From Bog-473 sp035551835 (lineage in GTDB: Bacteria; Actinomycetota; Acidimicrobiia; Acidimicrobiales; RAAP-2): a DNA stretch of 64,000 bases. This document shows, piece by piece, positions 1-8,852 of this stretch. Below the pieces are notes generated by a model. The model had not been told where the DNA came from and did no database searches. It saw nothing but the letters and a program-made list of their open reading frames with translations. Location of the stretch: the NCBI GenBank assembly GCA_035551835.1, contig DASZMN010000084.1, positions 18,219 through 82,218 of the forward strand, given 5' to 3'. Positions within the stretch are counted from its first letter, which is position 1; every line of letters begins with the position of its first letter. Position numbers and translations under genes: made by a program.

Positions 1-76
1 GACCTGCGGAACCGGGGGCCACGACAGAGTGCTCCGAGGGCGGCCGTCGGCTCGTCCTGAGACGTCCAGCCCGTCG

Positions 77-2170
77 TCAGAGTGGTGGTTCGGCCGACAC
101 CTCGAGCTTGACGCGTCGCACGCTCTCGGCGATGCCGGCACCGTCGAGGCCCAGGCTGGCGAGGATGTCATCCGCCTTGCCCTGAGCGAGATACTGCCGA
201 GGGATCCCCAGGATCCGTATCGCCGGCCTGGCCAGCCCCTCCGAGTCGACCTGCGCCGACATCGCGTCGATCAGGAACGATCCCGCCCCGCCGTGGCGCA
301 CGCCGTCCTCGGCGGTGACGACCAGCTGGTGACGAGCCGCGTCGGTCAACATGGCGACGTCCGGCGGGCTGATCACCCGCGTGTCCCACACCGTGGCGTC
401 GATCCCGTCGTTCGCCAACTCTTCCGCTGCGGCCAGGCAGGGCCCCACCAACTTGCCGACGCCCAACAGGCACACCGAGCCGTCACCGCGCCGCAGCTGA
501 CGGGCCGCCAGCCCCTGACCCACCTCGTCGCGTCCGACGTGGCGGGGCGCCGTCTTCGGGAAGCGGATCACCGCCGGGCCGGTCAGCGAGAGCGCCGTGC
601 GCAGCATCGGCTCCACCTCTTCGGCCGCCGAGGGGGCGAACACCGTCATCCCGGGAATCGACAACGCGAGCGCGAGGTCCAAAATGCCGTGGTGGCTCGG
701 CCCGTCGTCGCCCGTGATCCCCGCCCGGTCCAGCACGAAGACGACCGGGCTTCCGTGCAGGCCCACGTCGAGGTTGGCCTGGTCGAAGGCCCGGCTGAGA
801 AACGTCGAGTACACGGCGACGACCGGCCGCAGCCCGGCCATCGCCATCCCGGCGGCCGACGTCACCTCGTGCTGCTCGGCGATCCCGACGTCGTAGAAAC
901 GGTCGGGGAAGCGAGCCTGGAAGGGCAGCAACCCGGTCGGCCCCGGCATCGCCGCCGTCAAGGCCACGATCCGAGGGTCCTCTTCGGCCACCGCGAGCAG
1001 CGCCCGCGAGAACGCGTCGCCATACGTCGCGGCGCGCCGGGGCGACCCGTCGACCTCCGCCTCCGTCTCGGGCAACGACCCCGGCGAGGACAGGCCACCG
1101 CCGTCGGTGCTCGTGGGGCCGCCGACGGCGTACCCGGCCGATGACCCGACGGTGTTCTTCGACGCCGCCGCCGCAGCCGCCACCGCCTCAGCCGCTCCAG
1201 CTCCATCGCCCGTGCCCGTGCCCGTGCCCGTGCCCGCCGGCGTCGCCGGCACCTTGAAGTCGTGCAGCCGCTGGATGTCGTCCTCTTCGGCGGGCGCGTA
1301 CCCCCGCCCCTTCTGGGTCAACACGTGCACCACGATGGGCCCGCCCCACTCGGCGGCGTGGGCGAACGCCTGCTCCATGTGTTCGATGTCGTGGCCGTCG
1401 ATCGGTCCCGCGTACCGCACCCCCAACGCCTCGAAGAAGGTGTGCGGCGCCACCATCTCGCGCAATGCGCTCGTCAACGAGTGCGCACTCGAGTACGCCA
1501 GCTCCCCGATGGCAGGCAGCTCGCGCAGGCGCAGCCGCAACCTTTCACGGGCGGCGGTGTACGTAGGGTTCAGGCGCAGCGTCGTCAACGACTGCGACAG
1601 CTGCGACACCGTCGGCGCGTACGACCGCCCGTTGTCGTTCAGCACGATCACGACGCGACGGCGGGAGTGCCCGAGGTTGTTCAGCGCCTCGTAGGCCATC
1701 CCGCCGGTCAACGCCCCGTCGCCGACGATCGCCACCACCCGTCGCTCGCCGTCCACCCCCCGCAGGGCGAACCCCGAGGCGATCCCGTGGGCGTACGACA
1801 GCGCCGTCGACGCGTGCGAGTTCTCGATCCAGTCGTGCTCGGACTCCGCCCGGTTGGGGTAGCCGGACAAACCGCCGGCCTGCCGCAGGTTCTTGAACCC
1901 GTAGCGGCGCCCCGTCAGCAGCTTGTGGACGTAGGCCTGGTGCCCCGTGTCCCACAGCAGGACGTCACGGGGTGAGTCGAAGACCCGGTGCAACGCCAGC
2001 GTCAGCTCGACGGCGCCCAGGTTCGACCCCAGATGCCCCCCGGTCGTCGTCACCGTCTCGACGATGAAGGTCCGTATCTCCTCGGACAGCTGAGCCAGCT
2101 CTTCGCTGGTCAGACCCTTAATGTCGGCCGGAGTCTCGATACTTTGCAAAATCATGACGGGTGAGGTCAC
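77..2170 (-). CDS. dxs: 1-deoxy-D-xylulose-5-phosphate synthase
   Basis: Thiamine-diphosphate enzyme that condenses pyruvate and glyceraldehyde-3-phosphate to DXP, first step of the MEP isoprenoid pathway; cytoplasmic. The N-terminal domain shows GHLGSNLG (res 45-52), WDTGHQAY (73-80) and the ThDP motif GDGALTGG (150-157) ending at NDN (178-180); the pyrimidine-binding domain has YDVGIAEQHEV. At 697 aa it is longer than the usual ~620-640 aa because residues about 308-378, between domains I and II, are a low-complexity Thr-Gly/Ala/Ser/Pro linker. The GTG start at 2170 is one base after the stop of the upstream MFS gene, so the two may be co-transcribed; an in-frame ATG at 2155 (MILQSIET) is an equally good start. 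Confidence 0.95.
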   Translation of the reverse strand: MTSPVMILQSIETPADIKGLTSEELAQLSEEIRTFIVETVTTTGGHLGSNLGAVELTLALHRVFDSPRDVLLWDTGHQAYVHKLLTGRRYGFKNLRQAGGLSGYPNRAESEHDWIENSHASTALSYAHGIASGFALRGVDGERRVVAIVGDGALTGGMAYEALNNLGHSRRRVVIVLNDNGRSYAPTVSQLSQSLTTLRLNPTYTAARERLRLRLRELPAIGELAYSSAHSLTSALREMVAPHTFFEALGVRYAGPIDGHDIEHMEQAFAHAAEWGGPIVVHVLTQKGRGYAPAEEDDIQRLHDFKVPATPAGTGTGTGTGDGAGAAEAVAAAAAASKNTVGSSAGYAVGGPTSTDGGGLSSPGSLPETEAEVDGSPRRAATYGDAFSRALLAVAEEDPRIVALTAAMPGPTGLLPFQARFPDRFYDVGIAEQHEVTSAAGMAMAGLRPVVAVYSTFLSRAFDQANLDVGLHGSPVVFVLDRAGITGDDGPSHHGILDLALALSIPGMTVFAPSAAEEVEPMLRTALSLTGPAVIRFPKTAPRHVGRDEVGQGLAARQLRRGDGSVCLLGVGKLVGPCLAAAEELANDGIDATVWDTRVISPPDVAMLTDAARHQLVVTAEDGVRHGGAGSFLIDAMSAQVDSEGLARPAIRILGIPRQYLAQGKADDILASLGLDGAGIAESVRRVKLEVSAEPPL
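1209..1232. repeat. CCCGTG hexanucleotide tandem repeat inside dxs
   Basis: Four perfect CCCGTG units in a row. On the coding strand they specify the Gly-Thr dipeptide run in the dxs interdomain linker. Repeat-unit slippage would change linker length in frame. Confidence 0.8.
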
Positions 2171-2171
2171 G

Positions 2172-3374
2172 TTACCCGCTGCCCCCGCCCCGTCGCAGTC
2201 GTAGACGAAGTCGCCCCCGACCTTGTCGGACGAGGGTCAGCGCCGCCACCCCGAACGCCGCCACCGCCAGGACCTGGAGCCCCCGGGCCGGTCCCAACGC
2301 CTCGGACACCCAGCCCACGATCGGCGCCCCCGCCACCCAGCCGACGTACCCCGCCGCCGTGAACGTCCCCACGGCGCTCACCACCAACGTGGCTTGTCGG
2401 CTGACCGAGCTCATCACCAACGGCCAGAACAGGGACGCCCCGCCCGCCCCCAGCGCCAGCCCCACCGCGGCCAGTCCCGCCGCCGGCGCCACCGACTCGA
2501 GCACGATCCCCCCGCCCGCCACGCACCCGCCCACCACCAACGCCGTCCCGCTCGACATCCGCCCCAACAGCCGCCCCCCGGCGCCCCGCGTCGTCGCCGC
2601 CATCAACTGCCCCACCACGTACGCCCCCGCCCCCAACAAGACGCCCGTCGCCAGGTGGTTGCGCAAGAACAGCACGCCCCACGTGTCCACCCCGCCCTCG
2701 GTCACCTCGGCCAGGGCGAACACGGCGAGCAACACGAGCAACCCGTCCCGGCGCAACCGCCGCAACGGATGCGATGTCGTCATGCGTCCCGCCTCATCTG
2801 GCGAGGCCGCCGCCAACGCCATGCCGGAGTCGGTCGCGGCGGCCCACGCGCCGACCGCCGCAGCAACGACGGCGATCGCCGGCCACATCCATCGCCACGA
2901 CACGCCCGCGTGGATCACCAGGGCCGCCGTCGCGGCCCCCGCCAGCGCCCCCGCATTGAAGAGCGCGTGCAACCGGACGAGCATCGACGGGTGGTCCACC
3001 AGCCGGTGTGACGCCTCGGCGTTCATCGCCGTGTCGATGCTGCCCCCCGCCACCTCCGTCAAGACGAGGACCGTCACGAAGGCCCACCGCTCCCGGGTCA
3101 GCGCCAACACGCACAGCAGCGCCGCCCAGGCGAACAGCGCCAGCCAGAGCATCCGCCGGGCCCCCACACGGTCCGCCAGGTGTGCCATCACGGCGCTCGA
3201 CGCGCCCGCCACCGCGATGGCGATGGCCAGCACCAAGCCCAGCTCCGCGTCGGACAAGGCAAAGGCGTGCTGGATGTAGAAGAGCATCACCGCCCAGCTC
3301 CCCCAGAAGACCCCGAAGGTGACGAACGCGGCGATGACCGGCCCAGCCCCCGCCAATGGTCCCGCCGTCCGCAC
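2172..3374 (-). CDS. MFS transporter
   Basis: Integral membrane transporter of the major facilitator superfamily, about 400 aa with roughly 12 hydrophobic segments. The loop after helix 2 reads HLADRVGARRMLWLAL, the MFS motif A position (G-x-x-x-D-R-x-G-R-R). The C-terminal tail is basic (RQGRGRLRLRLRRG). The substrate cannot be told from sequence. The frame stays open upstream, but that part overlaps the thioesterase gene in another frame; GTG 3374 (VRTAGPL) is the first canonical start after that gene ends. TTG 3356 is an alternative. Confidence 0.8.
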   Translation of the reverse strand: MRTAGPLAGAGPVIAAFVTFGVFWGSWAVMLFYIQHAFALSDAELGLVLAIAIAVAGASSAVMAHLADRVGARRMLWLALFAWAALLCVLALTRERWAFVTVLVLTEVAGGSIDTAMNAEASHRLVDHPSMLVRLHALFNAGALAGAATAALVIHAGVSWRWMWPAIAVVAAAVGAWAAATDSGMALAAASPDEAGRMTTSHPLRRLRRDGLLVLLAVFALAEVTEGGVDTWGVLFLRNHLATGVLLGAGAYVVGQLMAATTRGAGGRLLGRMSSGTALVVGGCVAGGGIVLESVAPAAGLAAVGLALGAGGASLFWPLVMSSVSRQATLVVSAVGTFTAAGYVGWVAGAPIVGWVSEALGPARGLQVLAVAAFGVAALTLVRQGRGRLRLRLRRGGGSG

Positions 3375-3409
3375 CGACCCCGACGCCGTAGACGAGGTCG
3401 GCAGATCGC

Positions 3410-3847
3410 TCAGGACTTGCCCGTCGCGCCCGCCTTGGCCAGGAACGTGGCGCGGTCGAGCACGACCCGCGTCACGCGGCCCGCACCGACGAGCCCACCT
3501 CCTTCGCCCTCCAGACGCGCCGCCGACACCGTGAAGGTCAGGCGGCGGCCCTCCGCCTTCACCAGGGTCGCCTCGGCCAGCACCACCGACCCAACGGCGA
3601 CCGGCGCCAGGTGGTCGAACTGCACCCGGGTGGCGACGCTCGCCTGCGAGTCCTCGAGATGCCCGTCGGTCGCCCGGCAGGTGGCCTCCTCGCACAACGC
3701 AATCAGCCGGGGCGTCGCCAGCACCGGCACGTCGCCGGAGCGAAACCGCTCGGCCGTGTCCTCGTCGCCGACGATCAGCTCGAGCTGGGCGCTCAGCCCG
3801 GCGTGCGGCCCGTGTCCGGCGAGCGTCTTGGAGGAAGTTTCGGGCAC
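3410..3847 (-). CDS. hot-dog fold thioesterase, FlK-like
   Basis: Small single-domain protein (145 aa) resembling the fluoroacetyl-CoA thioesterase-like hot-dog family that hydrolyses acyl-CoA thioesters. Supporting stretches are VLATPRLIALCEEATCRA (a helix with the conserved ALxExA pattern), THxxFDHLAPVAVGS-like 'VQFDHLAPVAVGSVV' and the RRLTFTVSA strand. A true fluoroacetate function is not implied; most relatives are uncharacterised. Starts at GTG 3847, divergent from tldD with an 18-bp gap, and is followed closely by the MFS gene on the same strand. Confidence 0.75.
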   Translation of the reverse strand: MPETSSKTLAGHGPHAGLSAQLELIVGDEDTAERFRSGDVPVLATPRLIALCEEATCRATDGHLEDSQASVATRVQFDHLAPVAVGSVVLAEATLVKAEGRRLTFTVSAARLEGEGGGLVGAGRVTRVVLDRATFLAKAGATGKS

Positions 3848-3853
3848 GACGAT

Positions 3854-3859
3854 TACGAT
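3854..3859 (+). promoter_or_regulatory. -10 box TACGAT for leaderless tldD
   Basis: TACGAT lies 6 nt before the GTG start of tldD, so transcription should begin at or next to the start codon. No Shine-Dalgarno is present. Confidence 0.5.
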
Positions 3860-3865
3860 ACCGCC

Positions 3866-5263
3866 GTGACTGACACCGCCCTCATCGAACCCGACGTGCT
3901 CGAACGCGTCCTGTCGACCGCCTTGCAGGCCGGCGGGGAAATGGCCGAGGTGTTCGCCGAGGACGCCGTGACCTCGGGCGCCATGCTCGATGACCGTCGC
4001 ATCGAGGAGCTCTCCTCCGGCCGTTCACGGGGCGCCGGCATCCGCGTCGTCGACGGCGAGACCACCGGGTTCGCCCACACCGCCGACCTGACCGAGTCCG
4101 GCCTGCTGGCCGCCGCCCGGACTGCCGCCGCCGTCGCCAAGGAAGGCGGCGACCACGTCCGCACCGTCGCCCTCGGCCCCTTGTCCGCCCACGACCGGGG
4201 CGGGCGCACCCTTCCCACCACCGTCGACAAGGCCCGCAAGCTCGAGCTCCTCACCCGGGCCGACGACGCCGCCCGTTCCGCCGGCGACAGCATCTCCCAG
4301 GTCCAGGTTGGTGTCGGCGACAGCCGGCGCCGCGTCCTCATCGCGAACTCCGACGGCCTCCTCGCCACCGACGACCAAATCAGGACCCGCTTCAACGTTC
4401 AGTGCGTCGCCAACGGCGACACCGGGATGCAGACCGGCTACGAGTCGCTGGCCCGTACTGAGGGCTTCGAGATCTTCGAGCGCCATCGCGTCGAGGACAT
4501 CGCCCACACGGCCGCCGCCCGCGCCCTGGCCAAGCTCTCTGCCCGCCCGGCCCCCTCGGGCGAGGTCCCCATCGTCCTCGCTGGCGGCTCCGGCGGCATC
4601 CTGTTCCACGAGGCGTGCGGCCACGGCCTCGAAGCGGACCACATCCTCAAGGACGCGTCGGTGTACACCGGCCAGGTCGGCCAGCTCGTCGCCAGCCCCC
4701 TCGTCACGCTCGTCGACGACGGCACCGTCCTGGGCGAGTGGGGCAACTTCGCCGTCGACGACGAGGGCAATCTGCCCGCCCGCAACGTCCTCATCGAAAA
4801 CGGCGTCCTGACCGACTACATGTGGGACTGGCTCCGCGCCAGAAAGGAAGGACGCAAGTCGTCGGGCAACGGGCGCCGCCAGAGCTACCAGCACCTGCCG
4901 ATGGTCCGAATGACCAACACGTACCTGCTCGCCGGCACGGACGACCCCGACGAGATAGTCGCCCAGACTCCCCACGGCGTCTATGTCAAGAAGCTCGGCG
5001 GCGGCCAGGTCAACACGGCGACGGGCGACTTCGTGTTCGGCACCACTGAGGCGTACCTCATCGAGAACGGCCGCATTACCGAGCCGCTCCGGGACGCCAA
5101 CCTCATCGGCAACGGCCCCGACGTCCTGCGCCGCATCGACGCCGTCGCCACCGACTTCGACATGACGCCGGGCACCTGCGGCAAGGACGGCCAGAGCGTG
5201 CCCGTCGGCTGCGGCCAGGCCACGCTGCGCATCACCGGCGTCACGCTCGGAGGGACGGCGTGA
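3866..5263 (+). CDS. tldD: TldD metallopeptidase subunit
   Basis: Catalytic half of the TldD/TldE metalloprotease that digests small or unfolded peptides and matures some RiPPs. The zinc-binding HExxxH motif is present as HEACGH (H248, E249, H253), followed by GLEADHILKDAS. N-terminal TldD domain (SSGRSRGAGIRVV) and C-terminal domain with TGDFVFGTTEAYLIENGRI are typical. 465 aa fits the family. The GTG start at 3866 is chosen because the open frame upstream is antisense to the thioesterase and a -10 box sits just before it. It overlaps tldE by 4 bp (GTGA), so the two subunits are translationally coupled. Confidence 0.93.
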   Translation: MTDTALIEPDVLERVLSTALQAGGEMAEVFAEDAVTSGAMLDDRRIEELSSGRSRGAGIRVVDGETTGFAHTADLTESGLLAAARTAAAVAKEGGDHVRTVALGPLSAHDRGGRTLPTTVDKARKLELLTRADDAARSAGDSISQVQVGVGDSRRRVLIANSDGLLATDDQIRTRFNVQCVANGDTGMQTGYESLARTEGFEIFERHRVEDIAHTAAARALAKLSARPAPSGEVPIVLAGGSGGILFHEACGHGLEADHILKDASVYTGQVGQLVASPLVTLVDDGTVLGEWGNFAVDDEGNLPARNVLIENGVLTDYMWDWLRARKEGRKSSGNGRRQSYQHLPMVRMTNTYLLAGTDDPDEIVAQTPHGVYVKKLGGGQVNTATGDFVFGTTEAYLIENGRITEPLRDANLIGNGPDVLRRIDAVATDFDMTPGTCGKDGQSVPVGCGQATLRITGVTLGGTA

Positions 5264-6633
5264 CCGATCTCCTCGCACTCGCCACCTCCGTCGTCGAGCG
5301 CGCCAAGCCCGGCGAGGGCCTCGAGGTCTACGTCGGCCGCGGGACCGATTCGGAGGTCCGCGCCTACGAGGGCGAGGTCGAGTCGCTGACCTCCGCCGAC
5401 TCGTCCGGCGTCGGCATCCGCGTCCTCCTCGACGGCGACGGCCCCGACGCCGAGGCGGTCGGCAGCCGCGTGGGCTTTGCGTGGGCCGGTTCCCTCGATC
5501 CCGACGTCATCGCCGCCACGCTCGCCGACGCCCGGGACAACGCCCGCTTCGCGACCCCCGACCCCGACGTCGTCCTGGCCGTCCCCGACGGCGTCACGGC
5601 CGCCGAGCTCGACCTATGGGACGACGGCGTCGCGTCCACCCCCATGGAGAAGAAGGTCGAGCTGGCGCTGCAGCTCGAGCGCGCCACCCGGGCCGCCGAC
5701 CCCCGCGTGCGCCAGGTGTCCTCGGCCGATTACTCGGACAGTCGGACCGAGGTGGCACTGGCCTCGACCACCGGCATCTCGTCGTACCGGAGGCGTACGT
5801 CGGCTTTTCTCTCCGTCGACGCCATCGCGGGTGAGGGCGCCGACACGCAGACCGGCACCGGCTTCAGCGTCGGACGTGGCCCGGGCGAGCTCGTGCCGGA
5901 TGAAGCGATGGACGACGCGGTCCTGCGCGCCACGCGCATGCTCGGCGCGCAGAAGGCGCGCTCGGGTCGCTGCACCGTCGTGTTCGACCCGCGCGTGGTC
6001 TCCACCCTCATCGGTGTCGTGTCGTCGGCGCTGTCGGGCGATGCCGTCGTGAAGGGCCGGTCGTTCTTCGCCGGCCGGGTCGGCGAGACGGTCGCCGCCG
6101 CGACGGTCTCCCTCGTCGACGACCCCACGGACTCCCGCGCCTTCGGGGCGGCGTCACACGACGGCGAGGGGCTGGCCTGCCGCCGCAACGTCCTCATTTC
6201 CGACGGGGTGCTGCGCATGTTCGTGTACGACACCGTCTCGGCCCGCCGGGCCGGCACGTCGTCCACGGGGTCGGCCGTGCGGGGCGGCTTCGCCGGCACG
6301 CCCGGCGCCGGCTGCCGCGCCCTGGTGCTCACGCCGGGCGACGCCACGCCCGCACAGATCCTGGCCGAGGTGGGCGAGGGCCTCTACGTCCAGTCCGTCA
6401 CGGGCATCCATTCGGGCGTGAACCCGGTGAGCGGCGACTTCTCCGTCGGCGCCGAGGGCTTGATGATCCGGGGCGGCACCCTGGCCGAACCGGTCCGCGA
6501 GATCACCGTGGCGTCGACCCTTCAGCGCATGCTGCAGTCCGTCGTGGCGATCGGCGGCGACCTGCGCTGGTTACCGGGATCAGCGGCGGGTCAGACGCTC
6601 GCCGTCGCCGACATGCAGCTCAGCGGGGACTGA
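5260..6633 (+). CDS. tldE: TldE/PmbA non-catalytic partner of TldD
   Basis: Second subunit of the TldD/TldE protease, 457 aa. It shares the TldD fold (SSGVGIRVLLDGDG; SGDFSVGAEGLMIRGG near the C-terminus) but lacks the HExxxH zinc motif, as expected for TldE/PmbA. The GTG start overlaps the tldD stop, giving a two-gene operon. The stop is followed by a 12-bp palindrome (ACCTGATCAGGT, 6638-6649) and the convergent FmdB-like gene. Confidence 0.93.
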   Translation: MTDLLALATSVVERAKPGEGLEVYVGRGTDSEVRAYEGEVESLTSADSSGVGIRVLLDGDGPDAEAVGSRVGFAWAGSLDPDVIAATLADARDNARFATPDPDVVLAVPDGVTAAELDLWDDGVASTPMEKKVELALQLERATRAADPRVRQVSSADYSDSRTEVALASTTGISSYRRRTSAFLSVDAIAGEGADTQTGTGFSVGRGPGELVPDEAMDDAVLRATRMLGAQKARSGRCTVVFDPRVVSTLIGVVSSALSGDAVVKGRSFFAGRVGETVAAATVSLVDDPTDSRAFGAASHDGEGLACRRNVLISDGVLRMFVYDTVSARRAGTSSTGSAVRGGFAGTPGAGCRALVLTPGDATPAQILAEVGEGLYVQSVTGIHSGVNPVSGDFSVGAEGLMIRGGTLAEPVREITVASTLQRMLQSVVAIGGDLRWLPGSAAGQTLAVADMQLSGD

Positions 6634-6643
6634 CCTGACCTGA

Positions 6644-7054
6644 TCAGGTAGCTGCAGCGGCGGCGGGCTTGGCGTCCTTGCTGCCACTGCCACCAGTACT
6701 GCCACTGCCACCGCCACTGCCACCGCCACTGCCACCAGTGCCACCGCCACCGCCACCGGCGCTGCCGCCGTCGCCGCCGTCGGACTTCGGCGAGCTCTCC
6801 GTCTTCGTCGACGAACTCGAGGACTCGGTGTCCTTGTCCTTGTCCCTGGTGCTCTTGCCGTTGGTCGCGCCGGCGGCCGCCCGGGAGTCGGTCTTGTAGA
6901 AGCCACTGCCCTTCAACACGATGCCCACGGCGCCGTAGACCTTGCGGAGCGCGCTCCCGCACTCGGGGCACTCCGTCAGGGGCTCGTCCGAGAATTTCTG
7001 GACGGCCTCGAGCCGGTGCCCGCACGCCGTGCAGGCGTATTCATAGGTCGGCAA
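6644..7054 (-). CDS. FmdB-family zinc-ribbon protein
   Basis: 136 aa with an N-terminal FmdB/CxxC regulatory zinc ribbon: PTYEYACTACGH then ECPECGSALRKVYG, four cysteines in two pairs. Residues about 65-136 are a low-complexity Ser/Thr/Lys then Gly/Ser-rich tail, probably disordered. The start is TTG at 7054, set by a strong Shine-Dalgarno AGGAGG 6 nt upstream and by the family's usual opening (M/L-P-x-Y-E-Y). The longer open frame to 7162 has no such support. The role of these proteins is unclear; formamidase/acetamidase regulation gave the family its name. Confidence 0.85.
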   Translation of the reverse strand: MPTYEYACTACGHRLEAVQKFSDEPLTECPECGSALRKVYGAVGIVLKGSGFYKTDSRAAAGATNGKSTRDKDKDTESSSSSTKTESSPKSDGGDGGSAGGGGGGTGGSGGGSGGGSGSTGGSGSKDAKPAAAAAT

Positions 7055-7153
7055 TGGATTCCTCCTGCAGCGCTCGCTGGCACTCACCACCTGAGACTGC
7101 CAAGTGTACCCGCTGGAGGGGGGTTCCCCGCCGTTCAGGCCGCCCCAAGGTCG

Positions 7154-7159
7154 TAGACT
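7154..7159 (+). promoter_or_regulatory. -10 box TAGACT for leaderless moaC
   Basis: TAGACT is 8 nt before the moaC GTG start; no Shine-Dalgarno between. Fits the leaderless pattern seen at other genes here. Confidence 0.5.
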
Positions 7160-7167
7160 CACCCCTC

Positions 7168-7659
7168 GTGACCGACCGGATGCTGGCCAATCTCGACCCG
7201 TTGGGCGGTGCCCGAATGGTCGATGTCACGCCTCGAGAGCCCACCCACCGCCGGGCCCTGGCTCGCTGCCGGGTCTCGATGCTGCCCGAGACGACGACCA
7301 AGGTCGCCAACAATGCGATCACCAAGGGTGACGTGCTGGCGGCGGCCCGGATCGCCGGGATCCAGGCGGCCAAGCGCACCGCCGAGCTGGTCCCGATGTG
7401 CCATCCCGTGCTCGTCGGCTCCATCGGCGTCAACTTCTCCATCGGCGACGACTACGTCGAGGTGGAGGCCCAGGTCGAGACCGTCGACCGGACCGGCGTC
7501 GAGATGGAAGCCATGACCGCCTGCGCCGTGGCCGCCCTCACGGTCTACGACATGTGCAAGTCGGCCGACCGCACGATGACCGTCGACCACCTCGCGCTGT
7601 GGGAGAAGTCAGGCGGCCGTTCGGGTCCCTGGCGCCGGCCCGAGGTCAACCACCTCTGA
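7168..7659 (+). CDS. moaC: cyclic pyranopterin monophosphate synthase
   Basis: Molybdenum-cofactor enzyme that turns 3',8-cyclo-dihydro-GTP, the MoaA product, into cyclic pyranopterin monophosphate. Signatures are RMVDV near the N-terminus, the KGDVLAAARIAGIQAAKRT helix, the substrate loop MCHP, and MEAMTACAVAALTVYDMCK carrying the catalytic Asp and Lys. 163 aa is the normal length. No other moa gene is visible in the window. The GTG start at 7168 is set by homology (the next residues match MoaC N-termini) and by the -10 box. Its 3' end overlaps the convergent HNH gene by 14 bp. Confidence 0.95.
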   Translation: MTDRMLANLDPLGGARMVDVTPREPTHRRALARCRVSMLPETTTKVANNAITKGDVLAAARIAGIQAAKRTAELVPMCHPVLVGSIGVNFSIGDDYVEVEAQVETVDRTGVEMEAMTACAVAALTVYDMCKSADRTMTVDHLALWEKSGGRSGPWRRPEVNHL

Positions 7660-8791
7660 TCCTGGTCCACAGCGGCGACGGGCGCGAGGTCATCACCCGT
7701 CCGCTCGGTCCGACGAAGCTCAGCTCTGCGTTGGCGTCACCCGCCAGTCGCCACTGCTTGGAGTGCACCAGATGGTGGTGGTGCTCGCAGAGCAGCACCA
7801 AATTGTCGAGGTCCGTCGGGCCGCGGTCGCGCCGCCACCATCGGATGTGGTGGGGGTTGACGAAGATGGCGTTGGCGCAGCCGGGGAAGCGACAGTGGCG
7901 GTCTCGTCGCCAGAGCTCTCGGCGCTGGGTGGGGGTCGGATCTCGGCGGGCCCGCCCTTCGTACATGGTGCGGCCCACGTCGTCGTCGACGCCCACCACA
8001 ATCGTCGCGTCGCAGGCCAGGCGGCGGACGACCGCGGCGTCGAGGAGACCGCGCCGTTCGAGCTCACCGCCCAGCGTGGTGTCCTCGTCCATCAGCGTGG
8101 CGAGCGCCACGTGGGCGACCACGACGTAGGGGCTCGGGGCCGGCTCGTCGGCGGCCCCCGGGCGGGCGTGGTCGCGCACGAGGGAGACCAACGCGTCGGC
8201 CAGTCGCTGGTCGTAGCGGGTCTCGCCGTCGGAGGGGAATTGCCGAGCGCGGTCCTCGACGGCGGCGCGCACCTCGGCGTAGGCCTCGGGCGCCAGCTTG
8301 GCCGTCATCGTGCGCGCCCCGTCGTTGAAGCGTACGGCGCGGGTCTCGTGGTCAGCGCCGCCCGAGTCGGGCGGGGCCGTGGCGGCCGCCTCGCTCTTGG
8401 CGAGGTCGACCAGCTGGCGCACCGAACACTCGGTGGCCTGGGCCCGCCACGCCGCGTCGCGTTCGGGGGTGGCGACGTCGACGACGGCGCGCACCTGGTC
8501 GAAGCTGAGCTCGCCGCTCGTCAGACCCTCCGCCAGATGCGGCAGGTCGAAGAGCCGGGCCCCGACGTGGGCCCACGCCCGGGCCGTGGCCGGGGCGACG
8601 GCACAGCGCTCGGTCAGCCAGGCCACGAGGGACGTCGCGCCCTCGGAGCGCCAGCCCTCGCGGCGATCGAGCTCCGCGCCCAACAAGACGATGCGGCCCG
8701 CCAGGGAGGCCAGCTGGCGGGAGGTCTCGGCGGCCTCGTCCATCAATTCGGTCGTGGACAGCTTGGCCACCGAGGAGATCGTCGGGATCAT
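7646..8791 (-). CDS. DUF222/HNH endonuclease-domain protein (13E12-like)
   Basis: 381 aa. Residues about 10-280 form the DUF222 region (LSTTELMDEAAETSRQLASLAGRIVLLG; LTSGELSFDQVRAVV). The C-terminus is an HNH nuclease: CRFPGCANAIFVNPHHIRWW, then GPTDLDNLVLLCEHHHHLVHS, with the HH, N and H metal/catalytic residues in place. Members of this family are abundant in actinobacteria, related to the REP13E12 repeat genes of mycobacteria, and may be selfish or DNA-repair elements; the cellular role is unknown. ATG start 8791, divergent from the carboxyltransferase gene across a short repeat-bearing spacer. Confidence 0.88.
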   Translation of the reverse strand: MIPTISSVAKLSTTELMDEAAETSRQLASLAGRIVLLGAELDRREGWRSEGATSLVAWLTERCAVAPATARAWAHVGARLFDLPHLAEGLTSGELSFDQVRAVVDVATPERDAAWRAQATECSVRQLVDLAKSEAAATAPPDSGGADHETRAVRFNDGARTMTAKLAPEAYAEVRAAVEDRARQFPSDGETRYDQRLADALVSLVRDHARPGAADEPAPSPYVVVAHVALATLMDEDTTLGGELERRGLLDAAVVRRLACDATIVVGVDDDVGRTMYEGRARRDPTPTQRRELWRRDRHCRFPGCANAIFVNPHHIRWWRRDRGPTDLDNLVLLCEHHHHLVHSKQWRLAGDANAELSFVGPSGRVMTSRPSPLWTRIRGG

Positions 8792-8806
8792 CGGAGGGGA
8801 ACGGTC

Positions 8807-8834
8807 GGTCGTCGGTCGTCGGTCGTCGATCGTC
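8807..8834. repeat. heptanucleotide tandem repeat (GGTCGTC)
   Basis: Three perfect GGTCGTC units (8807-8827) and a fourth with one change (GATCGTC) in the 61-bp divergent promoter between the HNH gene and the carboxyltransferase gene. Confidence 0.8.
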
Positions 8835-8852
8835 GTCTACATTCGGCAATGA

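Noticed and set aside
29..1144. Long plus-strand open frame opposite dxs
   Set aside because: Arg/His/Pro-rich shadow translation of a G/C-biased gene; dxs on the minus strand has clear motifs through this stretch.
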